9,135 nt of DNA, taken from the NCBI GenBank assembly GCA_007134665.1, contig SLKH01000145.1:1-9135 (forward strand), given 5' to 3'. This document shows positions 1-6,095 of the stretch, piece after piece. A program made the translations under genes and the position numbers. Every line of letters starts with the position of its first letter. The stretch's first letter is position 1. The notes under the pieces were generated by a model. That model was given only the letters and a program-made list of their open reading frames with translations. It had not been told where the DNA came from and did no database searches. Source of the stretch: Balneolaceae bacterium. Its GTDB lineage: Bacteria; Bacteroidota; Rhodothermia; Balneolales; Balneolaceae.

Positions 1-230
1 CTATTGCAGCAAATTACAGGGCTGTATGTCGCAGCAGATCGCATAAAGAATTTATTTCAAAACTTGGAATCGTAATTGAAGAAACTGATGAGGTTCTGTA
101 CTGGCTTGAATTAATTAAAGAGTTGCATTTGTTAAAAATGAAAAAAATAGAACCTGTATATAAGGAAGCCAAGGAGCTATTGGCAATTTTTATAAAATCC
201 AGAATTACCGCAAAATCAAATAAGTCCTGA
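1..230 (+). CDS. Four-helix-bundle protein (S23 / 23S-rRNA intervening-sequence type), 3' part only
   Basis: The frame is open from the window edge to TGA at 228-230 and gives the last 75 residues of a protein whose family is usually about 115-130 residues, so roughly the first 40 are missing. Visible residues include AANYRAVCRSRSHKEFISKL, then EETDEVLYWLELIKEL, then a Lys/Glu-rich last helix ending ITAKSNKS. The NYR-x-CR-x-R-S segment, the acidic third helix with a YWLEL core and the final amphipathic helix are typical of the small family first seen as ORFs inside 23S rRNA intervening sequences and related to the bAvd protein of diversity-generating retroelements. The molecular function is unknown; the fold suggests an oligomeric nucleic-acid-binding bundle. 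No 23S sequence flanks it here, so it is a free-standing chromosomal copy. A 9-bp inverted repeat overlaps the stop and a CAYY repeat follows, converging on pyrD. Family assignment is fairly sure; function is not. Confidence 0.85.
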   Translation, partial: IAANYRAVCRSRSHKEFISKLGIVIEETDEVLYWLELIKELHLLKMKKIEPVYKEAKELLAIFIKSRITAKSNKS

Positions 231-249
231 ATATCAATTAAGGACTTAT
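220..249 (+). terminator. Perfect 9-bp inverted repeat overlapping the four-helix-bundle stop codon
   Basis: ATAAGTCCT at 220-228 is exactly complementary to AGGACTTAT at 241-249, separated by a 12-nt AT-rich loop. The T of the TGA stop is the last base of the left arm. In RNA this forms a modest stem followed by an A-rich, not U-rich, tail, so it is not a classical intrinsic terminator on the plus strand. It could be a transcript 3'-end stabiliser, a weak terminator, or the boundary of an inserted element. The dyad is directly seen; its role is inferred. Confidence 0.5.
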
Positions 250-253
250 AAAA

Positions 254-305
254 CACCCATTCACCCATTCACTCATTCACTCACTCACTCATTCATTCAT
301 TCATT
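254..305. repeat. Tandem CAYY tetranucleotide repeat, 13 units
   Basis: From 254 to 305 the plus strand is 13 uninterrupted 4-base units, every one of the form CA-pyrimidine-pyrimidine. CACC occurs at units 1 and 3, CACT at units 5, 7, 8 and 9, and CATT at the remaining seven. Degenerate C/T-rich sequence continues past the repeat to about 335. On the minus strand the units read RRTG, so TGA recurs with a 4-base period and closes all three frames downstream of pyrD. No spacers or palindromic units are present, so it is not a CRISPR array. Confidence 0.85.
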
Positions 306-316
306 TACCAAATCCC

Positions 317-1423
317 TCACCCCTCCACTCCTACTGCTTCTGAAATGTTACTGAAGCCATCCTTTTGCAATAATTTCACAAGGTCCTGGAGGATTTTTTT
401 TACAATCCCGGGCCCTTCATAGACCATGGCTGTGTATAACTGAACCAGGGAGGCCCCGAGCCTGATTTTTTTATAGGCATCTTCTGCCGTAAATATACCA
501 CCGGCAGCGACTAAACTGTATCGGCTGTGAGGGCCAATGATATTGTAGAGCAGTCTCAGATTGTAATTGATAAGCTCCTCAACAGGCCGGCCGCCAACTG
601 CACCGGGATACTTTGACAATGTTTCCCGTGCGGTTTTAAAGTTAAGCTCCGGTGGTTTTCCGGCCGGCAGGTTTATGCCAAATCCTGATATGAAAGAGAA
701 TTCATCAGCAATACTTACAATTTCCCTGAGGATCTCCTCGTCACTGACAGGTTTTAATTTCATAAATACAGGAACCTGAGGGCTGCAGGCAGATAACTGT
801 TCCAGTAACTGGTGAATTTTGGACGGGTCATCAAAGAAATCACGGTCGGCAGCTGAGTTAGGGCAACTCATATTCAAATTTACATAACTTGCGTACGGCT
901 GAAGTGATTTAAACGAATGTGTATAATCGGAAAATACTTCTTCATCAGTAGCCGGACGGGATTCATCATTGGTTTTAACCAAGTTGATTCCCAGGGGTAC
1001 ATCGAGTTTTTTACCGGATAATTGAAATGCTACGGAGTCTGCACCTTCGTTCGGGACTCCATAACTGACTATGATGGCTTTATCTTCAGGAACCCGAAAA
1101 AGCCTTGGGCGGGGATTCCCATCCGATGGGTATGCGGAAACAGATCCGATCTCAAGATGGCCGAAACCAAAATTTCCCAGCAATTCTACGGCATGGCCAT
1201 TTTTGTCAAAACCTGCAGCCAGGCCCAATGGATTCATAAATTCAATTCCGGCTATAGTCTGTTTCAGTCCGGGATGCCGATACGAACATATCGATTCTGT
1301 AACTCTGCTTATGATTCCGGAGCGGCCGGCTGCAGAAGAAATTCCCAGCGCAAAATTATGAACTTTCTCAGGGTCAATCCTGAAGAAAATCGGGCGGATC
1401 AGATTTTTATATAGAATTCCCAT
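317..1423 (-). CDS. pyrD: Dihydroorotate dehydrogenase, membrane (class 2-like, quinone) type, divergent active site
   Basis: A 368-residue protein that should oxidise dihydroorotate to orotate, the fourth step of pyrimidine synthesis, using FMN and passing electrons to membrane quinone. The N-terminal 30 residues (LIRPIFFRIDPEKVHNFAL) match the amphipathic helices by which class 2 enzymes sit on the membrane. FMN-barrel landmarks follow in order: NPLGLAAGFDKNG (64-76), GFGHLEIGSVS (86-96), PRPRLFR (104-110), NMSCPN (184-189), MKLKP (221-225), GGRPVEEL (277-284), AAGGI (306-310) and GASLVQLYTA (323-332). Several normally invariant positions differ: the class 2 catalytic Ser (second S of NISSPN) is Cys187, the INRMGFNN loop reads VSYGVPN (119-125), and GINIGKN reads GINLVKT (145-151). 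The ATG at 1421-1423 gives the full helical extension; no strong Shine-Dalgarno is visible. It lies 127 bp after the SDR gene. Family is certain; whether it is the cell's main PyrD or a specialised paralogue is open. Confidence 0.9.
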   Translation of the reverse strand: MGILYKNLIRPIFFRIDPEKVHNFALGISSAAGRSGIISRVTESICSYRHPGLKQTIAGIEFMNPLGLAAGFDKNGHAVELLGNFGFGHLEIGSVSAYPSDGNPRPRLFRVPEDKAIIVSYGVPNEGADSVAFQLSGKKLDVPLGINLVKTNDESRPATDEEVFSDYTHSFKSLQPYASYVNLNMSCPNSAADRDFFDDPSKIHQLLEQLSACSPQVPVFMKLKPVSDEEILREIVSIADEFSFISGFGINLPAGKPPELNFKTARETLSKYPGAVGGRPVEELINYNLRLLYNIIGPHSRYSLVAAGGIFTAEDAYKKIRLGASLVQLYTAMVYEGPGIVKKILQDLVKLLQKDGFSNISEAVGVEG

Positions 1424-1550
1424 GGATCATCCGGAACAAGTATAATGAGCATTACAGTTTAGTTCATCTATAATAACAGAAAATCCACAATTATCGGAAA
1501 GGTTGGATTTGTTTATGATTGCAATAAATCAAAAAGTCTTATTTCACCTG

Positions 1551-2276
1551 CTATATCCGGTCAATTACCCAATTGGGTACGATATGAATCAGCCATGCGA
1601 TTAAACGCCAGCGCCGGGTAATGTAGGCACGTGATTTTCTTTTTTCGATAGATTTTAATATTTGCCGGGCAGCAACATCGGTCGGAGCGACCCAAAACAT
1701 CCCTTTCTGGCCTTCCGTCATTTCACTCTCCGCAAATCCCGGCTTGATATCTGTAATGATAATATGGGCATCCGATCGTCTTGCTTTCTGCCGATATCCC
1801 TGCATATAGTTCGAGATGAAAGCTTTGGATGCATTGTATGGTGCAGATAAGCCATACCCCAGGTAAGCGGCAATGGATGACATACCTACAATCTGGCCAT
1901 GCCCCTGTTTTTCGAAATAATTATATGCAGTATTGAAAAGCTGAACAAATCCGGAAACATTAACATCAATCACACACTGTTCAACTTCGACAGATGATTT
2001 ATCCTGAATATTTGAAATGCCGGCATTTAGAACGATGATATCTGCTCCACCCATTTCGCCTGCAAGTTCAATAAGGCCTTTTTTTGCATCATCAAATTGT
2101 GTTACATCCATCTCCCTGAAATAAAATAAATCACCCAATTCATCTTTCATCTCTTCCAGGCGTTCAACTCTTCTGCCGGTTCCACCGGTCTTATATCCTT
2201 TCTTAATGCAGATACGGGCAAGTTCCTGCCCGAGTCCTGAAGTTGCACCTGTGATAATAATTGAATTATTTTGCAT
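1551..2276 (-). CDS. Short-chain dehydrogenase/reductase (classical SDR, DltE-like)
   Basis: A 241-residue Rossmann-fold NAD(P)H-dependent oxidoreductase; the substrate cannot be read from sequence. Motifs, numbered from the chosen Met: TGATSGLG (9-16) cofactor glycine motif, an Arg pair at 35-36 after the second strand suggesting NADP(H), the MDV acidic residue near 57, NAG (84-86), and the catalytic tetrad Asn106, Ser134, Tyr147, Lys151 (YNASK), then PG (179-180). All key residues are intact and the length is normal. The C-terminus is basic then hydrophobic (RRWRLIAWLIHIVPNWV), which may bind the membrane, as in many DltE-like members. The ATG at 2274-2276 places the first beta-strand (NSIIITG) at the usual distance from the N-terminus. 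An upstream in-frame ATG at 2295-2297 would add seven atypical residues, and neither start has a Shine-Dalgarno. It is divergent from the metalloprotease gene; a 16-bp dyad lies upstream. Confidence 0.92.
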   Translation of the reverse strand: MQNNSIIITGATSGLGQELARICIKKGYKTGGTGRRVERLEEMKDELGDLFYFREMDVTQFDDAKKGLIELAGEMGGADIIVLNAGISNIQDKSSVEVEQCVIDVNVSGFVQLFNTAYNYFEKQGHGQIVGMSSIAAYLGYGLSAPYNASKAFISNYMQGYRQKARRSDAHIIITDIKPGFAESEMTEGQKGMFWVAPTDVAARQILKSIEKRKSRAYITRRWRLIAWLIHIVPNWVIDRI

Positions 2277-2321
2277 AGTTGATCGTTTATAAAACATTAT
2301 TCATACATAATGATATTTCAA

Positions 2322-2337
2322 ATCATCTACAGATGAT
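2322..2337. promoter_or_regulatory. 16-bp dyad, possible operator upstream of the SDR gene
   Basis: ATCATCT (2322-2328) and AGATGAT (2331-2337) are perfect 7-base inverted arms around a 2-base centre. An overlapping second dyad, GATGA-TG-TCATC, occupies 2332-2343. The centre is too short for an RNA hairpin loop, so a dimeric DNA-binding protein site is more plausible. It lies 25-60 bases upstream of the two candidate SDR starts, in the divergent region. No regulator is identifiable; the function is inferred from symmetry and position only. Confidence 0.35.
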
Positions 2338-2447
2338 GTCATCAATAGATTTGGACGTAAAGAAACAGGTTTTTTTATTTAATTAATATCATTTTTTAAC
2401 AAATCGTCCATTCCTGATCTCGTATCATTTTATAGAATTATCAACGT

Positions 2448-2490
2448 TTTACCTGCTTTAAGTGTACGCAATGCTGACTTATCAGGTAAA
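2448..2490 (+). promoter_or_regulatory. Inverted repeat in the upstream region of the metalloprotease gene
   Basis: TTTACCTG (2448-2455) is perfectly complementary to CAGGTAAA (2483-2490). Inside it AAGT (2460-2463) can pair with ACTT (2477-2480), giving a two-part stem in an RNA leader ending 30 bases before the ATG at 2521. It could be a leader hairpin or two half-sites for a regulator. No T-tract follows, so it is not an attenuator of classical form. Only the symmetry is directly visible. Confidence 0.3.
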
Positions 2491-2520
2491 TGAATATATC
2501 TCTAATCAAATTTACTTTTT

Positions 2521-5001
2521 ATGCTATTGAAGTTACGTGTGTTGGCTATTGTACTGCTGTCAATATTCATGATCAGTGGTTGTGCATTATTTGGAACAGC
2601 TGCAGATGAGCCTGAAGAAAGGCCCACACAACCACCGCGTCCGGCCCCTGCACAGAATAATGGAATGCAGCCTTTCAGTGAAGTCATTAAGTCTGATGCT
2701 GAAATTGATGAAGGGCTGTTCACTGTTTACAAGCAGGATGACAAGTATTTGTATGAGATACCGGACTCCCTTCTTGGAAGAGAGATGCTGATGGTATCGC
2801 GTATTGCTAAAACAGCTGAAGGAATCGGTTATGGAGGTGAAAGGCTTGGAAACCAGGTTATACGATGGGACCGGAGGGAGGATAAGGTGCTGCTCAGGCG
2901 AGTATCTTATAACAATACGGCAAGTGATACACTTCCGGTTTATGAAGCTGTACGGAATTCAAATTTTGAGCCTATTATCATGTCATTTGATATCGAAGCC
3001 CTGAATCAGGATTCGACAGGAGTGGTTATTGAAATCAATAATTTATTTCTGACCGATGTACCGGCATTCGGACTTCAGAGTTCAAGAAGAAATCAATATC
3101 AGGTTCGGAGACTCGATGGCAGCCGGACCTTTATTGAGCATATCCGGAGTTTTCCCCAAAATGTCGAAGCCAGGCATCTGCTTACTTATGATGCTGCAAA
3201 TCCTCCATCCAATTCGGCAACAAATGCTATATCACTGGAGATAAATCACAGTATGGTATTGTTACCAAAGGAACCTATGCAGCCAAGGCGGTATGACGAG
3301 CGGGTTGGATATTTTAGTGTCTCCCAAATTGATTATGGGAAAGAGGTTCAGCGTGCCGAGCAAATCCAGCATGTAACCCGATGGAGATTGGAACCGAAAG
3401 ATGAAGAGGCTTACCTGAGAGGTGAACTTGTTGAACCGAAGAAACCGATTGTATTCTATATCGATTCTGCAACTCCTGAACAGTGGCGAAAATGGCTGGC
3501 AAAGGGAGTAGAAGACTGGCAGCCTGCATTTGAAGAAGCGGGATTTAAAAATGCAATTAAAGCAAAAATGGCACCTACAGAAGAAGAAGATCCGGAATTC
3601 AGCCCTGAGGATGTCCGCTATCCAATGATCCGCTACTATGCATCACCTGTTCAGAACGCAAGGGGGCCACATGTACATGATCCCAGGTCAGGGGAGATCA
3701 TCACATCCAGTATAGAATGGTACCACAATGTGATGAATCTTCTTCGAAACTGGTATTTTGTTCAGACGGCTGCTGCCAACCCGGAAGCCAGGGGTGTTCA
3801 ATTCGAAGAGGAGGTTATGGGAGAACTTATCCGTTTTGTATCTGCTCATGAAGTAGGACATACTCTTGGATTACCTCATAATTTTGGTTCGAGTTATGCA
3901 TTTCCGGTTGATTCACTGCGATCGCCAACATTCACTGATAAATATGGTACGACTCCATCTGCAATGGATTATGCCAGGTTTAATTATGTCGCACAGCCTG
4001 GTGACGGAGTGACCAACTTTCTGCCCCAGGTTGGTATTTATGATAAATGGGCTATTCAATGGGGGTATAGCTGGTTCGGTGATAAACCGATAGTGGAACA
4101 GCGTGAAACTCTGCATAATTGGGTAGTCGAGAGAGCTGATGATCACAGGTATTTCTATGGCCGGCAAACCAGTAACAGGATAGATCCACGTTCTCAGAAT
4201 GAAGATCTTGGAGATGATCCTATAAAAGCAGGCGAATACGGACTGGCAAACCTGCAGATCATTACGGATAACCTGATTGATTGGGTTTATGAAGACAGAT
4301 CGAACTATGAACATCTTGAAGAGTTATATGGTGAGATCAATACACAGTGGTGGCGTTACATGGGCCATGCTTTAGCCTATGTAGGGGGTATTTATGAAGA
4401 TCATAAAACGTTTGACCAGGAAGGTGCTGTCTATACCCCGGTTGAAAAAATCAGGCAACAACAAGCGATTGATTTTCTCGGACGTCATGCGTTTTCATCC
4501 CCTGGCTGGATTGTTAATGATGATATACTTGATCGAATCAGCCAGGCAGGATTTGTGGATTCATTCAGGGCGCGGCAGGTCAGCCTGCTGAACCAGCTTC
4601 TTGATCCTCAAAGACTGGCAAGGCTGATTGAATATGAACGGCGAAAAGACGGAACGTACAGTCCATTTGAGATGATGGATGATGTCAGGGATGTAATCTG
4701 GAATGAATTACAGGGAAATCGTGCAATAGATGTTCACAGGCGAAACCTGCAACGGGCATATATAGAGAGGCTGGAGCATCTTATGACGGAGGAACTTCCA
4801 AATGTATCGGCATCCTTCAGGGAATTTCTCGGTTGGACCCAGGTAAATGTCAGCCAGTCTGATATCCGGCCGATTGTAAGAGATCAGCTTGAAACACTGC
4901 TGGCCGACGTACAGTCAACCCGGAACAGCGTCAGCGACAGGGCAACGCGGGTACATTTAAATGATGTTGAAAGAAGAATTGAAGCGATCCTTGAACCCTG
5001 A
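2521..5001 (+). CDS. Zinc-dependent metalloprotease lipoprotein (DUF5118-DUF5117-DUF4953 family)
   Basis: An 826-residue secreted metallopeptidase-like protein, probably anchored in the outer membrane. Residues 1-21 are a lipoprotein signal (short basic start, VLAIVLLSIFM, lipobox ISGC with Cys21); the following Ala-Leu gives no inner-membrane retention signal. A Pro-rich linker (36-44) leads to a DUF5118 segment (about 51-98, with GLFTVYKQDDKYLYEIPDSL), a DUF5117 region (about 105-295) and a DUF4953 catalytic region (about 430-750). The zinc site is HEVGHTLGLPH (443-453), a metzincin HExxHxxGxxH motif with His443, His447 and His453 as ligands and Glu444 as base. SAMDY with Met482 is the likely Met-turn. 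All catalytic residues are present, so it should be active. This domain set is common in Bacteroidota and relatives; its natural substrate is not known to me. The ATG at 2521 is chosen because the signal peptide begins there. It ends 15 bp from the convergent usp gene with no clear terminator between. Confidence 0.93.
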   Translation: MLLKLRVLAIVLLSIFMISGCALFGTAADEPEERPTQPPRPAPAQNNGMQPFSEVIKSDAEIDEGLFTVYKQDDKYLYEIPDSLLGREMLMVSRIAKTAEGIGYGGERLGNQVIRWDRREDKVLLRRVSYNNTASDTLPVYEAVRNSNFEPIIMSFDIEALNQDSTGVVIEINNLFLTDVPAFGLQSSRRNQYQVRRLDGSRTFIEHIRSFPQNVEARHLLTYDAANPPSNSATNAISLEINHSMVLLPKEPMQPRRYDERVGYFSVSQIDYGKEVQRAEQIQHVTRWRLEPKDEEAYLRGELVEPKKPIVFYIDSATPEQWRKWLAKGVEDWQPAFEEAGFKNAIKAKMAPTEEEDPEFSPEDVRYPMIRYYASPVQNARGPHVHDPRSGEIITSSIEWYHNVMNLLRNWYFVQTAAANPEARGVQFEEEVMGELIRFVSAHEVGHTLGLPHNFGSSYAFPVDSLRSPTFTDKYGTTPSAMDYARFNYVAQPGDGVTNFLPQVGIYDKWAIQWGYSWFGDKPIVEQRETLHNWVVERADDHRYFYGRQTSNRIDPRSQNEDLGDDPIKAGEYGLANLQIITDNLIDWVYEDRSNYEHLEELYGEINTQWWRYMGHALAYVGGIYEDHKTFDQEGAVYTPVEKIRQQQAIDFLGRHAFSSPGWIVNDDILDRISQAGFVDSFRARQVSLLNQLLDPQRLARLIEYERRKDGTYSPFEMMDDVRDVIWNELQGNRAIDVHRRNLQRAYIERLEHLMTEELPNVSASFREFLGWTQVNVSQSDIRPIVRDQLETLLADVQSTRNSVSDRATRVHLNDVERRIEAILEP

Positions 5002-5016
5002 TGTTTTAATCCCAAA

Positions 5017-6006
5017 TTACTTTTTGAAGAGTTTTTTTTCAGGCCTCAGCGTAATAACCGGCTTGCTTACATATTGTGCTACTTTTTCAGCGGTAGAGCC
5101 GAGAATCAGATGAGCAAGTCCGCTGTGGCCATGAGTTGCCATAACGACAAGGTCAGCCTGATCTTCCGCAAAACGTTCAATTTCGTAATGGGCTGAAACT
5201 CCTTTTTCTATTTTTGTAAAAAGAGGAATAGACCGGCTTTTTTCACCTTCGGTAATAACGGCCTGGTCTTCGTAGGTAACCCCTGTACGTTGGATATGCA
5301 GATTTTCAATTCCAGCATCTGCAAGATGGTTGTTAAGGCGCTCTATCAGAACCTCATAGATTGAAATCATCTCGCCTTTATCGGGTTGTCTTGGAATCTC
5401 TTCTGAAATACTGCCATAGAGCTCAATGATATGGAGAAGGGTGATGGACGAATCGTATGTATCAGCAAGAAGTACGGCAAAAGGAAATGCAGCAAGTGAA
5501 AGATGAGAGGTATCCGTTGGGATAACGATATTATCAATTTTATTTTCATTGACACTCTCGTCAACTGAAAAAACAGGTATTTTGGAATGCCTGATTACTT
5601 TTTCTGTCGTACTGCCTCGTAACATCCTGGTACCGTGTTTTCCCCGGGATCCCATGATGATCATATCATACTCATTCTTTTCAGCATGCTCTACGATGGC
5701 ATCAGAAGGCTTTCTGTCGATTTTAACAAAATATTCACCTCTGTTATTCTCGAGTATGTATTGCGACATCGCTTTTGCACAGAGATGTTCACTTTCCTGC
5801 ATTATTTTCGGATAGATATCTTTATTCATATCAAGCGGGGCGCCTACCTTTTTTATACTTTCATTCAGATATTTAATCGTAGGAATGACGTGAATAAAAT
5901 CAATTTTGCTGCCGAATGAGGAAGCTATCTTTTGAGCAACAGGATATGCTGCTTCAGACCCTTCCGAAAAATCGGTTGTCACAAGAATTTTATTAATCTC
6001 GATCAT
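5017..6006 (-). CDS. Universal stress protein, two tandem UspA domains
   Basis: A 329-residue cytoplasmic protein of two UspA alpha/beta domains: domain 1 about residues 1-150 (starting INKILVTTDFSEGS) and domain 2 about 157-322 (starting DNIVIPTDTSHLS). UspA proteins bind ATP or act as stress-responsive regulators; no specific partner is suggested here. Each domain has its Asp after the first strand (Asp12, Asp165) and a nucleotide-loop sequence. Domain 2 has ATHG (290-293), nine residues, then GS (303-304), a near-canonical loop whose first Gly is Ala. Domain 1 has GSRG (119-122) followed by only eight residues before GS (131-132), one fewer than the usual G-x2-G-x9-G-S/T. The tail is Lys-rich (RPEKKLFKK). 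Translation starts at the ATG 6004-6006, directly before the conserved first strand. It is the last gene of the minus-strand run, 89 bp after the PopT-like gene. Confidence 0.93.
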   Translation of the reverse strand: MIEINKILVTTDFSEGSEAAYPVAQKIASSFGSKIDFIHVIPTIKYLNESIKKVGAPLDMNKDIYPKIMQESEHLCAKAMSQYILENNRGEYFVKIDRKPSDAIVEHAEKNEYDMIIMGSRGKHGTRMLRGSTTEKVIRHSKIPVFSVDESVNENKIDNIVIPTDTSHLSLAAFPFAVLLADTYDSSITLLHIIELYGSISEEIPRQPDKGEMISIYEVLIERLNNHLADAGIENLHIQRTGVTYEDQAVITEGEKSRSIPLFTKIEKGVSAHYEIERFAEDQADLVVMATHGHSGLAHLILGSTAEKVAQYVSKPVITLRPEKKLFKK

Positions 6007-6095
6007 GATATTATATTTTAAATTGAATTATTGAGCCAATCTGAAATTGTAATGACAAAATAGGAAACGTAATAAATTGATTTGTAAGGTTTACC

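Noticed and set aside
14..268. 84-codon open frame on the minus strand
   Set aside because: It is antisense to the well-supported four-helix-bundle frame and begins inside the CAYY repeat region; the encoded sequence resembles no family.
254..305. CRISPR-like array
   Set aside because: Four-base units without spacers or dyad-containing repeats, and no cas genes.
1..305. 23S rRNA intervening sequence
   Set aside because: The protein family occurs there, but no rRNA sequence is present on either side in this window.
1022..1414. 130-codon plus-strand open frame
   Set aside because: Lies wholly antisense to pyrD, whose protein is conserved along its length; it is a shadow frame.
1424..1550. 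Promoter for pyrD in the gap after the SDR gene
   Set aside because: TATTAT and TATACT hexamers occur on the minus strand but no matching upstream element at a sensible spacing; too weak in an AT-rich gap.
3913..4314. 133-codon minus-strand open frame
   Set aside because: Antisense to the catalytic region of the metalloprotease; no recognisable domain.
4997..5043. Possible bidirectional terminator between the convergent metalloprotease and usp genes (CCTGA ... TCAGG)
   Set aside because: Only a 5-bp stem with a 37-base loop, so no credible terminator hairpin; the T-runs are coding for the Lys-rich Usp tail.
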